Origin: Prolixibacteraceae bacterium
Lineage (GTDB): Bacteria > Bacteroidota > Bacteroidia > Bacteroidales > Prolixibacteraceae
Length of the DNA stretch: 64,000 nucleotides
NCBI GenBank assembly: GCA_019720755.1
Contig: CP081303.1
Coordinates: 2,356,001-2,420,000 of the forward strand
Reading direction: 5' to 3'
Positions within the stretch are counted from its first letter, which is position 1, and every line of letters starts with the position of its first letter. Below, piece by piece: positions 43,991 to 53,915 of this stretch. The notes beneath the pieces were generated by a model, which ran no database searches, was not told the DNA's origin, and was given only the letters and a program-made list of their open reading frames with translations. The translations under genes and the position numbers were made by a program.

Positions 43991-46675
43991 CTAAAAGTTT
44001 TGTACAAAAAGATTTAGATCCACCTCTTTTTCTAGCTTCATCTTCTTTCTCAAACGATATCTTGCAGTCTCCACACTCTTGTCTGAGATATTCAACAGAG
44101 AGGCAATATCATGCGTGCTCATATTCATTCGAATGAAAGAGATTAATCGTATATCGTAAGAGGTAAGATCGGGAAAATGCACACGTACATGATTAATAAA
44201 GTCTTGATGTATTTCGGAAAATAGAGAAAAATAAAAATAGTTCTTCTTCTCATTATTCACCTCATCATCGATTCTACGAATCCAACGTTGTGCTTCGCTA
44301 TTACGCATGCGTGCTAATCCATCCTTAATCTTGTTTAAGAATTGATTCTTATTGGAAACGACCTCCATATATTGGAGTAGCTGGTTGTTTTTTGTCTTTA
44401 ACTCTTCTGCTGCTCTCTTCTCCGCTTCTTGTTGGTGAAACAGCTCCAATTTGTTGCGTGTCCTAGTAGCAACCACTTTCCATATGATAAAAAGTAGTAA
44501 CGACAGTGTTAGAAGTATAGGAATGAGCACCCAGAGAGTTTCATACCAATGTTTCTCTACTTCAAAAGAGAAAGCAAAAGAAGAGCTCATAGCTCCATTG
44601 ACAACAGATTTAACCACAAAGCGATAACTACCTCCTTGAAGGTTGGTAAAAGTTTGGGAATGACTCTCAGAACTACGAACTTCATACTTTTCCTGAAAAG
44701 GGGTAAGCATCGTGCTATACTCCACCACATCGAACCACCGCTTACTCATCCCATAAGATATGGTGATGGTCTTGGTGTTCTTTGGAAATATTATTTTGTC
44801 ATAATCAAATGGAGGATACCATACCACAGTCGACTCATCTGAGGTCTTATAAGAGATAGTAATGATTTGAGGCTTATTATCAGATACCACCATATTTTTA
44901 TAATCTAACAGATAGACCATAACCCCTCTTTCGGTGGTAAAATATGCTTTACGTCCTCTTATAACAATGCGTTCGTCTCCAACAATCAGTTTGTTCTCCA
45001 TATGACTTAGGAGCTTATTATTACGATAATAAGTTCCATCTGGTAGAAGTTTCAACACCACGATCTGCCCCTCTTGTACATAGATAATATCCTCAAAATC
45101 ATCTGATATCGCCAGTTCTGTCAAACGTATACCATCAATCTGCTTCACTCCATGTTGTTTAGAAGGAACAAAAAGTCCATGGACATAATCGAAGAGTTTA
45201 TGTCCATTGTAGAAAAATAGCCCCTCTTCAGTATGAAAGAAAGTCTTGATGTCTGGATACTTCTTTACCTGTATGGTGCCATCCTTGTTCAGCTTACAAG
45301 AGTTCAAACTACTATATTTCGAGTCGACCCATACCAACTGATGATCACTGTCGTAATATAACTTTGGATTTCCATGAATTGGAAGACGTTCAATAACCTG
45401 AAGTTTCTCATGAGAGATCTTTACATGATATACACCTGTATATCCTGTAAGAAGATAATGATCAGAACGAGACAAAGGAGCCATATCCATGATCCCATCT
45501 TCGGAAAAGAGGGCCTTTAATCCCTGCTTTTTACTATAAGTAAAGAGTCCGTTATTATGACAAAGAAAAGTGTGATTGTTAAAATCACATACTCGCCATG
45601 ACTGCCCATCACTGCCTTCTACAAAACTCTTTTTGTCGTCAGACAATACAAAAAGCCCCTTATTAGAAGCAACAAACATCGTTCTATCTTGTAACAAGAT
45701 ATCGTATGCCGCTCCTTGATTAAACACCTCTCTGATAGGACTCTCCAATACCATGTTCGAGATTCCGTAATCAAGTCCCAGCCATAGGGTCCCATGAGAG
45801 TCTTTCGCCATAGAGAGAATGGTGTCATCGAGAAGTCCATCTTTATTAGAGATGTGTCTTATGATTTTGCCATGCTGTGTATCATAAACAAAGAGTCCAT
45901 GAGATATGGAGCCTAATGCAATCGTACTGTTGTCTAATGAGATGGCAGAAAAGAAAGATTTGTTCTGCATCTGCTTGGGAAATACGACCTTATCCATTCG
46001 TTGCTTATTAAGAGTATATATAGATCCATCAAAGAATAGAATATAGATCTTATCATGGTGAATAAAAAGTTCACGTACCTCCGTATGGTTGGGAATATGA
46101 TATTTAGGAATAAATGCATTCTTCGAAACCACACCAAGATCGCCCTTCTTGGATGTTGCCCACACCTTATCTCTAAAAAAAGCGATACTACTATATCCAT
46201 TAGGAGTGTCGACATAAGATAGATGACGACTCTGTTTATCATAGATAGCAATACGACTATCTGATTGAAAGTAGACCAAATTAGGGGTACTTAGGACATT
46301 CCATATAGCTCCTTGTGAATTGCCCGAAAGCTCAGTATAAACCAAGTCTTTGGCGTCCTTTTTACTAAAATAGCCAAACTGTTTTAGTCCTCCACACCAG
46401 ATAGTATCCTGATCAATAGCAAGACATCTTATCTCGTCATCCTTCGATGTTTTATTCAAATGCCATTGACCATATATATTTCGAAGAAGACCATTACTAT
46501 TGCCAAAGAAAACAGTCCCCTGGTTATCGACAGTGGTTGCCCAATTCTGACGTCCTGCTCTATATTGGTCTTTTGAGAAGGATTTCACAACAGGCAGATA
46601 CTCAAAACTCCATGAAGTAGAAATCGGACCTACAAACAGGAGAAAAAAAAGAAGAATGCGTCTATCAATATTCAT
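43991..46675 (-). CDS. Propeller/Y_Y_Y periplasmic sensor with cytoplasmic LuxR-type HTH
   Basis: One-component transmembrane regulator of 894 residues. Seen: a signal peptide, about 600 residues of beta-propeller repeats (DNQGTVFFGNSNGLLR, DSHGTLWLGLDYGISNMV), a Y_Y_Y-like beta-sandwich near 640-705, one membrane helix at about 711-734 (LWVLIPILLTLSLLLFIIW), a charged coiled coil to about 800, and a LuxR-like HTH at the end (YDIRLISFIRMNMSTHDIASLL, then SVETARYRLRKKM). There is no histidine kinase or receiver domain, so the signal passes directly to DNA binding. It stands between GH3 and GH30 on their strand, so probably senses a glycan breakdown product and controls one or both. Confidence 0.9.
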   Translation of the reverse strand: MNIDRRILLFFLLFVGPISTSWSFEYLPVVKSFSKDQYRAGRQNWATTVDNQGTVFFGNSNGLLRNIYGQWHLNKTSKDDEIRCLAIDQDTIWCGGLKQFGYFSKKDAKDLVYTELSGNSQGAIWNVLSTPNLVYFQSDSRIAIYDKQSRHLSYVDTPNGYSSIAFFRDKVWATSKKGDLGVVSKNAFIPKYHIPNHTEVRELFIHHDKIYILFFDGSIYTLNKQRMDKVVFPKQMQNKSFFSAISLDNSTIALGSISHGLFVYDTQHGKIIRHISNKDGLLDDTILSMAKDSHGTLWLGLDYGISNMVLESPIREVFNQGAAYDILLQDRTMFVASNKGLFVLSDDKKSFVEGSDGQSWRVCDFNNHTFLCHNNGLFTYSKKQGLKALFSEDGIMDMAPLSRSDHYLLTGYTGVYHVKISHEKLQVIERLPIHGNPKLYYDSDHQLVWVDSKYSSLNSCKLNKDGTIQVKKYPDIKTFFHTEEGLFFYNGHKLFDYVHGLFVPSKQHGVKQIDGIRLTELAISDDFEDIIYVQEGQIVVLKLLPDGTYYRNNKLLSHMENKLIVGDERIVIRGRKAYFTTERGVMVYLLDYKNMVVSDNKPQIITISYKTSDESTVVWYPPFDYDKIIFPKNTKTITISYGMSKRWFDVVEYSTMLTPFQEKYEVRSSESHSQTFTNLQGGSYRFVVKSVVNGAMSSSFAFSFEVEKHWYETLWVLIPILLTLSLLLFIIWKVVATRTRNKLELFHQQEAEKRAAEELKTKNNQLLQYMEVVSNKNQFLNKIKDGLARMRNSEAQRWIRRIDDEVNNEKKNYFYFSLFSEIHQDFINHVRVHFPDLTSYDIRLISFIRMNMSTHDIASLLNISDKSVETARYRLRKKMKLEKEVDLNLFVQNF

Positions 46676-46794
46676 AGATGTGTTTCATTGGTTTTCCTAC
46701 AATATTATTAAATATATGGGATATGATAAAAAAAAGAGACGTAAAGAATTAATAATAATGAAGTAAAAAATCAAAAAGAGAGGAAGTGTTCACC

Positions 46795-48233
46795 CAATGT
46801 CATTAAGTTAAGTAATGTGTTGATTATCAATGGCTTGGCTTGTTATTATGATAAATATTTCGTATATTGTATTCATAATCAACAACATAGACATGGTAAA
46901 AAAAACACCTGAGTTCATATTGAAAAAGATAATGCAATATATATATTCGAATGAATTACAGAATCAATATAGAATGAACGACAAAGATTTTACAAGAAAT
47001 AGAAAATTAAAATTCCCGAAAATACTTCTCTTTTTAATGAATAGAATTACCAAGACACTATCTATTGAAATTGATAATATCATTGGTGTATTTAACAAAG
47101 ACAAAAAACTTAAAACAGATGATCATTTTACCAAGAGTGCATTTGTTCAAAGCAGAAAAAAGATTGATTACAAGGTGTTTGATGTTTTATCAAAGAAACT
47201 TACTGATGAATTTTATACTGATAATACTTATAAGAAATGGCATAAGTTTAGAGTCCTTGCAGTAGATGGATCGCTTCTAACTCTACCCAATACCAAAGAG
47301 TTAATGGAAGTCTTTGGATCTAATCAACCACATACAAAAGAACCTATTATTCAGGGAAGAGTTTCTTTATTATATGATGTATTAAATGGATTTGTTATTG
47401 ATTCAACACTTCAGCCACTTTCTAGAACAGAACGAGATTTAGCGATTGATCATATAAAGCATGCAACTCCTGGTGATCTTATTTTATATGACAGAGGCTA
47501 TCCTTCTTTTGATATGATGTATCAACATAAGAAAAGGGATATTGACTTTCTTTTTCGAGTTCAAACGAACTTTAATAAAGAAACAAAAGAGTTTTTGAAT
47601 AGTACGGATAAAACAAAGTTGATTGAATTATCTCCAAGTATAACATGTTTAAAAGAAAAAGGTTACACTGGTGATGAAACTATCATTGTACGCATGAATA
47701 AAGTTGTGTTGCCAAATGGCACTGTTGAAATTCTTATAAGTTCTCTTCTTGATAAAGATGAGTATAGAAATAACATATTTAAAGACCTGTATTTCAAGAG
47801 ATGGAATGTGGAGATTTTTTATAATGAATTGAAGAATAAACTGAAGGTTGGAAACTTTTCAGGGAACTCAGAACAAGTGATATTACAAGATTTTTATTCC
47901 ACCATTTTTGTTAGCAATATCCAAACCTTATTAATCGAAGAGATTAATGATGAATTAAAAGAACAGAAAGGGACTAAAAAATACAATTACAAAGTAAACA
48001 ATAATGTATCCTATGGAATCTTGAAGAATAGAATCATTGAGATATTCTTTACAGAACAAGAAATGTCCAAAACGATATTTCAGATTAAAGAACTATTAAA
48101 AAAACACACAATTCCTATACGACCGAATAGAAAAAATGAGCGAGACACTAGAAAGTTTGATAACAGAAAACGTCCAAAAACACTTACGAATCAAAGAGAT
48201 GCAATATAATTAAAGCTTAACTTAATGACATTG
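46795..48233 (+). mobile_element. IS4-family insertion sequence with perfect ends and target duplication
   Basis: 1439-base element with perfect 18-base terminal inverted repeats, CAATGTCATTAAGTTAAG at 46795-46812 and its complement at 48216-48233. It is flanked by a perfect 10-base duplication AGTGTTCACC at 46785-46794 and 48234-48243. The single transposase gene is intact, so this is a recent, complete insertion. Removing it rebuilds a terminator hairpin of which the duplicated sequence was the loop. Confidence 0.96.
46893..48209 (+). CDS. IS4-family transposase
   Basis: DDE transposase of 438 residues from ATG 46893 (MVKKTPEFILKKIMQYI); the frame opens earlier at 46830 but the extra 21 residues look unrelated. 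Seen: TKSAFVQSRKKIDYKVFD near the start, VLAVDGSLLTLP with the first Asp, LILYDRGYPSFDMMY with the second, and YFKRWNVEIFYNELKNKLKV, the Y-(2)-R-(3)-E-(6)-K signature of IS4 with the catalytic Glu. No frameshift. It is different from the IS4-type fragment at 22949. Confidence 0.93.
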   Translation: MVKKTPEFILKKIMQYIYSNELQNQYRMNDKDFTRNRKLKFPKILLFLMNRITKTLSIEIDNIIGVFNKDKKLKTDDHFTKSAFVQSRKKIDYKVFDVLSKKLTDEFYTDNTYKKWHKFRVLAVDGSLLTLPNTKELMEVFGSNQPHTKEPIIQGRVSLLYDVLNGFVIDSTLQPLSRTERDLAIDHIKHATPGDLILYDRGYPSFDMMYQHKKRDIDFLFRVQTNFNKETKEFLNSTDKTKLIELSPSITCLKEKGYTGDETIIVRMNKVVLPNGTVEILISSLLDKDEYRNNIFKDLYFKRWNVEIFYNELKNKLKVGNFSGNSEQVILQDFYSTIFVSNIQTLLIEEINDELKEQKGTKKYNYKVNNNVSYGILKNRIIEIFFTEQEMSKTIFQIKELLKKHTIPIRPNRKNERDTRKFDNRKRPKTLTNQRDAI

Positions 48234-48251
48234 AGTGTTCACCTCCTCTCC
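48234..48251 (-). terminator. Right half of a GH30 terminator split by the IS4 element
   Basis: TCCTCTC at 48244-48250 is complementary to GAGAGGA at 46778-46784 on the other side of the element. With the IS and one AGTGTTCACC copy removed they form a 7-base stem with the 10-base loop AGTGTTCACC, and the minus strand then reads TTTTTGATTTTTT. This is the expected terminator of the GH30 gene, which stops at 48275. Confidence 0.75.
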
Positions 48252-48274
48252 CTATACTCAAGCAAAGAACCTAT

Positions 48275-49729
48275 CTAAAAAATGATGGTCTGCATCGCAT
48301 GTGCAGGAATAGTAACAATACTCTCTTTACCACCAATCTGTATCTTGTAACGTATTGGGTCTTCTTCTTTGTTCATCACCACCAACACAATCTCTCCATC
48401 ACTATTTTTAAATGATGTAGCTTGTAGCGTGCTTCGGCTTACGGAACAACTCACTCTTCTTGTTCCTTTAGAGATAAACTTTGAGAAATGTCCAATATAA
48501 TAGTAGGTAGGGGTAAAAATAAGGCTATCTTTTTCCGTCATCGCATGTACTGGTGCGAAACATAGATTATGCACATGGTTAGGACCTCCAAATTCGTTTA
48601 ACAAAATATTCCAATCCGTCCAAATGGTCGTTCCATGATTAAAGTCCTGTATCATCGACTCACCATATCGCTCAGCATTAGACCATCTACGAATATGATC
48701 GAACTCAAATCCTTCGTTACATCCTTCAGTAAACACTAAGTGAATGTCTTTGTATGCCTCTTTAAGAGCTCTCTCATTCTGGAACATAGGTTTACCTCCT
48801 GCCCATATCTCGTACCAATGAAACCCAACACCCCAAACATATTTTCTAGCTTCTGGATCAGAAAGAATGGTGTTTCCACGCTGAAAAAGAAGGTCACGAT
48901 TGTGATCCCACACAATCAACTTCTTGTCTTTATAGCCCGCCTCGTGTAGGGTTGGTCCTAAATGATTTTTTATAAAATCACGCTCCTGCGATGCAGTATA
49001 GATACATGACTCCCATCTCTGAATAGCCATCGGCTCATTTTGTACTGTCAATCCCCAAATTGGAATTCCTTCTGCTTCGTAGGATTCGATAAACTTCACA
49101 AAATAGTCCACCCACATCTGTGCATATTCAGGCTTCAAAGAACCTCCATGCAACATATCATTATTTGTCTTCATAAATGCAGGTGGCGACCAAGGGCTAG
49201 CATACACTATTGGAGTATCTTCACATCTTGAAATAGCCTCTTTAATCATCGGGATACGATATCTTCTGTCGTGATCGATGGAAAAAGACTGCAATGTAGT
49301 ATCCCCATCAGCCAAATAGGTAAAGCTAGAAGAACTAAAATCACTACTATGAATAGGGGTTCTGATGATCGTATAGTTCAACCCTCCTTCTCCATAATAA
49401 GCGTCCATCAGCTGTTTCTGTGTCTCTTTCGATAGCTGATCATAGACCTCTGCTGAGGCATCGGTGATAGCACCACCGATACCACGTATTTCTTGATACT
49501 CGAGAGAAGGATCTACAAAAACAGTCACCTCATTTTCATAAGGTTGTTTTTTATCATAAAAAGAGATATTGTCAATTTTATTCATCTCTCCATTTCCCCC
49601 TTTGGAGGTTTCAAATACACTTGCTGTGCTCTTCTCTACCACACGTTGCTCCTTCTTTGTTTTTCCACAAGAGCTCAAAAGAAAAGATGCAATAAGGGTT
49701 ATCCCAATTAAGACTCCTCGATTAATCAT
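48275..49729 (-). CDS. GH30-family glucosylceramidase-like glycoside hydrolase
   Basis: Secreted lipoprotein of 484 residues. The frame opens at a TTG (49735), but ATG 49729 starts the signal (MINRGVLIGITLIASFLLSSC). Seen: QEIRGIGGAITDASAEVYDQL, TIIRTPIHSSDFS, TPIVYASPWSPPAFMKTN, GLTVQNEPMA with acid/base E232, LVFTEGCNEG with nucleophile E335, and a beta-sandwich C-terminus. These fit GH30 (glucosylceramidase, beta-1,6-glucanase or beta-fucosidase types; subfamily not decided). It is monocistronic, with an IS element now in its terminator, so readthrough into the IS and the sensor gene downstream is possible. Confidence 0.94.
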   Translation of the reverse strand: MINRGVLIGITLIASFLLSSCGKTKKEQRVVEKSTASVFETSKGGNGEMNKIDNISFYDKKQPYENEVTVFVDPSLEYQEIRGIGGAITDASAEVYDQLSKETQKQLMDAYYGEGGLNYTIIRTPIHSSDFSSSSFTYLADGDTTLQSFSIDHDRRYRIPMIKEAISRCEDTPIVYASPWSPPAFMKTNNDMLHGGSLKPEYAQMWVDYFVKFIESYEAEGIPIWGLTVQNEPMAIQRWESCIYTASQERDFIKNHLGPTLHEAGYKDKKLIVWDHNRDLLFQRGNTILSDPEARKYVWGVGFHWYEIWAGGKPMFQNERALKEAYKDIHLVFTEGCNEGFEFDHIRRWSNAERYGESMIQDFNHGTTIWTDWNILLNEFGGPNHVHNLCFAPVHAMTEKDSLIFTPTYYYIGHFSKFISKGTRRVSCSVSRSTLQATSFKNSDGEIVLVVMNKEEDPIRYKIQIGGKESIVTIPAHAMQTIIF

Positions 49730-50246
49730 ATCCAATAGTTAAAAAGTTATACCCAAATTTATATGGCATTTCATAATTATTACTGTCATCTAAAAGGCTA
49801 AACCTTTACACCTAAAACAAGGGTTACTATCTAAGCATGACACATCACACTAAACAACTCAAAATAAATTACAACCACACTGTTTTCACCAATTCTCTCC
49901 TTAAAAAAAGAGTGTTATTGAGTGGTACAAATGGTTTATGAGCTCTCATAACATAAAGACAATTCCTATTAATTTGAAGAGAGTTAGAAAAACAAAAGAG
50001 ATGTCATGAGAAAAATATACAGAGAGACAATACCCCAGTGTATAATAAAATAATAGGAGGTTTAGCATACTTATAGAACTAAAAGTAGAAGGGTATAGAT
50101 ATGCTAAAAAATACCCATTTAACGGGAATAAAAAATCGAAATATAAAATATTATAATTAAAGAATCTGTTACATTTACTGTACAAGAACTCCAAGAATAC
50201 TCTTACTCACGCGAGGGTATTGAAAATTGAACTAAACTTAAATACT
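49730..50246. other. Intergenic region between divergent GH30 and CstA genes
   Basis: About 515 bases without a supportable gene; an 82-codon minus-strand frame at 49946-50194 is hydrophobic and Phe/Tyr-rich as expected of AT-rich DNA and has no recognisable feature. Confidence 0.45.
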
Positions 50247-51680
50247 ATGATTACTTTTTCGATTTCAATCGTACTTCTTGTATTAGGCTATTTTATCTAT
50301 GGCCGATACATGGAGAGGGTCTTTGAGATAGACCCAGACAAAAAAACACCAGCCATAGAGAAAGAAGATGGTGTCGATTTTGTTCCAATGCATCCAGCTA
50401 AAATATTTTTAATTCAGTTTCTGAATATTGCAGGACTAGGGCCTATATTTGGTGCAATCGCAGGAGCACTATGGGGGTCTGTCGCCTTCCTATGGATTGT
50501 TTTTGGATGTATCTTTGCTGGAGCAGTACACGACTTCTTGTCTGGGATGATGTCTGTAAGACATGGAGGGGAAAGCCTGTCTGAGATTGTCGGCATATAC
50601 CTAGGGAACGGAATTAAAGTATTCATGAGAATCTTTTCTGTCGTCTTACTTATTTTAGTTGGAGTGGTCTTTGTCAAAGGTCCTGCAACCATTCTTCATG
50701 ACCTTACAGCCATGAATGTATCCTATCTTATCGCAATAATTTTTGGATACTACCTCTTAGCTACTTTGGTGCCGGTAGACAAACTTATTGGAAAAGTATA
50801 TCCTCTTTTTGGACTTTGTCTTCTTATTATGGCAGTAGGAATTGGTTGGAATCTTTTCACGATGGATTACCATATACCAGAGCTGACAACCGATATGTTT
50901 CGTAATATCCATTACCAACATAAACCAATCTTTCCAATGTTGTTTATCACCATCGCTTGTGGTGCCATATCGGGATTTCATGCAACCCAATCGCCTATGA
51001 TGGCGCGTTGTATGACCAACGAGAAACTAGGACGTAAGATATTCTATGGAACGATGATCACAGAAGGAATTGTGGCTCTTATATGGGCTGCAGCAGCAAT
51101 GTCTTTCTTTGGAGGGATTAAGGAGCTAGGAGAACAGATGTCTCTACCAAATCACAATGCAGCTTGGGTTGTAAAAGAGGTGTGTAATACCATGCTCGGC
51201 AAAGTGGGTGGCATATTGGCCATATTAGGGGTTGTAGCCGCTCCTATCACATCAGGCGACACAGCCTTTCGATCGGCTCGTCTAACTGTAGCAGATGCCT
51301 GTCACTACTCTCAAAAGAGTATCTCAAAAAGACTGATAATTACCATCCCTATCTTTGCTATTGGCTTTCTTTTGACACAGATCGATTTTGCCATTATTTG
51401 GAGATATTTCGGATGGGCAAATCAAACACTAGCAACCATCACCCTGTGGGCTGCAACCGTATATCTATTGCAACGTAAAAGAAACTATTGGACTTCTCTT
51501 ATACCTGCAATCTTTATGACAAATGTGATTGTAACCTATATATTTGTAGCACAAGAGGGACTTGGACTTCCTATGACGTTATCTACCATTATTGGAGCCA
51601 TCACTTCGCTTATTTTCACCATTTTGTTTTTTCAATACAAAAAGAAAATAGCAAAGACGGATAGACATTTTGATCGCTAA
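50247..51680 (+). CDS. CstA-family carbon starvation/peptide-pyruvate transporter
   Basis: Inner-membrane transporter of 477 residues. The frame opens at TTG 50220, but ATG 50247 (MITFSISIVLLVLGYFIYGRY) starts the first helix. Seen: DGVDFVPMHPAKIFLIQFLNIAGLGPIFGAI, FLWIVFGCIFAGAVHDFLSGMMSVRHGGESL, GAISGFHATQSPMMARC and APITSGDTAFRSARL, all CstA motifs. It is the short form lacking the extended C-terminus of E. coli CstA (about 700 residues). It probably imports peptides or pyruvate. A quinone-reductase gene follows after 62 bases. Confidence 0.93.
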   Translation: MITFSISIVLLVLGYFIYGRYMERVFEIDPDKKTPAIEKEDGVDFVPMHPAKIFLIQFLNIAGLGPIFGAIAGALWGSVAFLWIVFGCIFAGAVHDFLSGMMSVRHGGESLSEIVGIYLGNGIKVFMRIFSVVLLILVGVVFVKGPATILHDLTAMNVSYLIAIIFGYYLLATLVPVDKLIGKVYPLFGLCLLIMAVGIGWNLFTMDYHIPELTTDMFRNIHYQHKPIFPMLFITIACGAISGFHATQSPMMARCMTNEKLGRKIFYGTMITEGIVALIWAAAAMSFFGGIKELGEQMSLPNHNAAWVVKEVCNTMLGKVGGILAILGVVAAPITSGDTAFRSARLTVADACHYSQKSISKRLIITIPIFAIGFLLTQIDFAIIWRYFGWANQTLATITLWAATVYLLQRKRNYWTSLIPAIFMTNVIVTYIFVAQEGLGLPMTLSTIIGAITSLIFTILFFQYKKKIAKTDRHFDR

Positions 51681-51742
51681 ACAAGAACATCTACGTATAT
51701 TCTTTGTTTTATCATAAGTCAACACACCTAAAAACAGAACCT

Positions 51743-52342
51743 ATGCAAAAAACGTTAATTATATATGGAGATAATAAGAATGAAGGCTATCTACACGAAT
51801 TAACCAATTCAATAAGTAAAAACTTAGTAGACCACACTCATTCAGTCGATATCATTCGTCTTAATGAAGAGCCATTCTATCCAATAAGGTTGGAGTTTGA
51901 AGAGAAAATTTCTAAAATGGGCATAGAGCCCCCTTTAGATGTCCATAACTATTTAGATAGAATTGAGAACGCGCAAGAGGTGATCTTCATCTTCCCTTTG
52001 TGGTGGAGTGGTTATCCTGCCATTCTAAAAGGATTTATTGATAGAATCTTTATCCCTAAGAACTATGATGAAGAGACGCTTTTGTACAACCAAAGCAAAC
52101 GGATTTACCTAATTACACAAGTAGATCCGAACGACATCTCTCCTCTAACAAAGGAGGATAAATCGAAAATCGCTTGGTGTATCAATGACTCATTATGGGG
52201 TAAGATGGGGTATACAATCTCTCCTGTAATATGGGTAGAAGATAACTCCAAATTAAGTTATAGGGACGAAGAAGATAGGAAGTCTAGAATCTTTTCTAAA
52301 CTATTAGCTAAAAAAAATGACACTTTGTTGGGAAAGGATTAG
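51743..52342 (+). CDS. Flavodoxin-fold NAD(P)H:quinone oxidoreductase
   Basis: 199-residue cytoplasmic flavoprotein of the NQO1/KefF/MdaB family. The frame opens at TTG 51704; ATG 51743 (MQKTLIIYGDNKNEGYLHEL) matches the family start. Seen: the phosphate-binding first loop, VIFIFPLWWSGYPAILKGFIDRIF, the FMN-binding and dimer motif of the family, and GKMGYTISPVIWV. It probably reduces quinones by two electrons. It shares a strand with CstA and may be cotranscribed. A terminator follows. Confidence 0.9.
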   Translation: MQKTLIIYGDNKNEGYLHELTNSISKNLVDHTHSVDIIRLNEEPFYPIRLEFEEKISKMGIEPPLDVHNYLDRIENAQEVIFIFPLWWSGYPAILKGFIDRIFIPKNYDEETLLYNQSKRIYLITQVDPNDISPLTKEDKSKIAWCINDSLWGKMGYTISPVIWVEDNSKLSYRDEEDRKSRIFSKLLAKKNDTLLGKD

Positions 52343-52365
52343 AGACTTATCACACAGAGGTCCAA

Positions 52366-52400
52366 TAAAAAGAGGGATGTTTACACATCCCTCTCTCTTT
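52366..52400. terminator. Bidirectional terminator between quinone reductase and CoA-transferase
   Basis: AGAGGGATGT at 52371-52380 and ACATCCCTCT at 52385-52394 pair perfectly across a 4-base loop, followed by CTCTTT on the plus strand and TTTTTATT on the minus strand. Confidence 0.9.
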
Positions 52401-52430
52401 ATAATAATAGATTATCAAAACATCTAGTGT

Positions 52431-53915
52431 TTACCACTTTGTGTTTCTCATATCTTTAGAATCTGCAAATTCTAGGTGCATATTGAAAGCAGAACCCAAT
52501 GTTTGTGGAGTATGAACCGTCTTCTCGTTCAACTTAAGATAGTCTATCAACATCTCTTTGTACGCTGGATTCACACAATTCTCGATAATAGTCTCTGCTC
52601 TTTGGCGTGGACTCTTACCTCTTAAATCTGCAATTCCTTGCTCTGTAATAATCACCTTCACTGAGTGCTCTGAGTGATCTTGGTGAGATACCATAGGAAC
52701 AATAGTACTAATTGCACCACCTTTAGCTACAGAAGGACAAGTGAAGATAGACAAGAAACTGTTACGAGTAAAGTCTCCTGAACCTCCAACACCATTCATC
52801 ATCGTAGTACCTAGTACGTGAGTACTGTTCACGTTACCGAAGATATCTGCTTCTAATGCTGTGTTGATAGTGATCAAACCAAGCTGACGAACAACCTCAG
52901 GATTATTTGAGATCTCTTGAGGACGAAGAACAAGCTTATCCTTGAAGAAGTCATAATCACGATAAATACCATCAAGCTCATCTGGAGTTACAGTCAAAGA
53001 ACATCCACTAGCAAAAGTGATGTCTCCTTTGCGAATCAATCCGATCACTGAATCTTGGATCACCTCAGTATACATTCTGAAAGGAGGAATGTCTGGATTA
53101 GAACCAAGAGCTCCTAATACAGCATTTGCAATGTTTCCTACACCTGATTGGATAGGTAAAAATCCTTTAGGGATAGTTCCTTTTTTCAATTCACCAGCCA
53201 AGAATTTTGCTACGTTCTCACCAATTTTAGTAGTCACCTCATCCGCTGGAGCAAAAGCACCTACTTCATCTTTACGGTTTGTCTCAACAATACCGATAAT
53301 TTTTGATGGATCTACTTTTACCACTGGAGAACCTACACGAGTCTCTGGGTTCTCTACAGGAATCTCTTTACGGTAAGGAGGGTCTAACGGCTCATAGATA
53401 TCATGAAGACCACGGATCTTAGATGGGTGATTGCTATTTTTCTCAATAATCACCTTCTTAGCTAAACGAATTGCTGTAGGAGCAATACCTACACCTGAAG
53501 TAAGAACGATCTCACCATCTTCGTTGATATCAGCAACTTCAATGATTGCAACATCGATATCTCCGAAGAAACCATAACGCATCTCTTGTGCAACAACAGA
53601 CAAGTGAAGATCAAAGTACTCTGCTGAACCATTGTTCAACGCTTTACGTAGATCTTTGTTTGACTGATAAGGAGTACGGAATTTAACTGCATTAGCACGA
53701 GCTAAAGCGCCATCAAGAGAGTCTCCTGTTGATGCTCCAGTAATGATACCAATTTTAAATGGTTCTCCTTTTGCATGAAACTCTTCTGCACGATTTGCGA
53801 TTGCAGTAGGAATTTCTTTTGGTGATCCAGCTGGAGTAAATCCACTGAATGCAACAGTATCATCATGGTTAATGTATGATGCTGCCTCTTCTGGTGTTAA
53901 TATTTTGTATGACAT
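52431..53915 (-). CDS. Acetyl-CoA hydrolase/succinyl-CoA:acetate CoA-transferase
   Basis: Cytoplasmic class I CoA-transferase of 494 residues. Seen: DTVAFSGFTPAGSPKEIPTAI and ITGASTGDSLDGALARAN at the N-terminal domain, IIEVADINEDGEIVLTSGVG, GFLPIQSGVGNIANAVLGAL, FRMYTEVIQDS with the likely catalytic E284, and GVGGSGDFTRNSFLSIF near the end. It probably swaps CoA between succinate and acetate in acetate metabolism or a modified TCA cycle, as in other anaerobic Bacteroidota. Codon use and GC look slightly higher than its neighbours, as expected of a highly expressed gene. It is monocistronic. Confidence 0.93.
   Translation of the reverse strand: MSYKILTPEEAASYINHDDTVAFSGFTPAGSPKEIPTAIANRAEEFHAKGEPFKIGIITGASTGDSLDGALARANAVKFRTPYQSNKDLRKALNNGSAEYFDLHLSVVAQEMRYGFFGDIDVAIIEVADINEDGEIVLTSGVGIAPTAIRLAKKVIIEKNSNHPSKIRGLHDIYEPLDPPYRKEIPVENPETRVGSPVVKVDPSKIIGIVETNRKDEVGAFAPADEVTTKIGENVAKFLAGELKKGTIPKGFLPIQSGVGNIANAVLGALGSNPDIPPFRMYTEVIQDSVIGLIRKGDITFASGCSLTVTPDELDGIYRDYDFFKDKLVLRPQEISNNPEVVRQLGLITINTALEADIFGNVNSTHVLGTTMMNGVGGSGDFTRNSFLSIFTCPSVAKGGAISTIVPMVSHQDHSEHSVKVIITEQGIADLRGKSPRQRAETIIENCVNPAYKEMLIDYLKLNEKTVHTPQTLGSAFNMHLEFADSKDMRNTKW

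Noticed and set aside
49946-50194. 82-codon hydrophobic minus-strand frame upstream of cstA
   Set aside because: Composition is what AT-rich noncoding DNA gives; no start context or domain.
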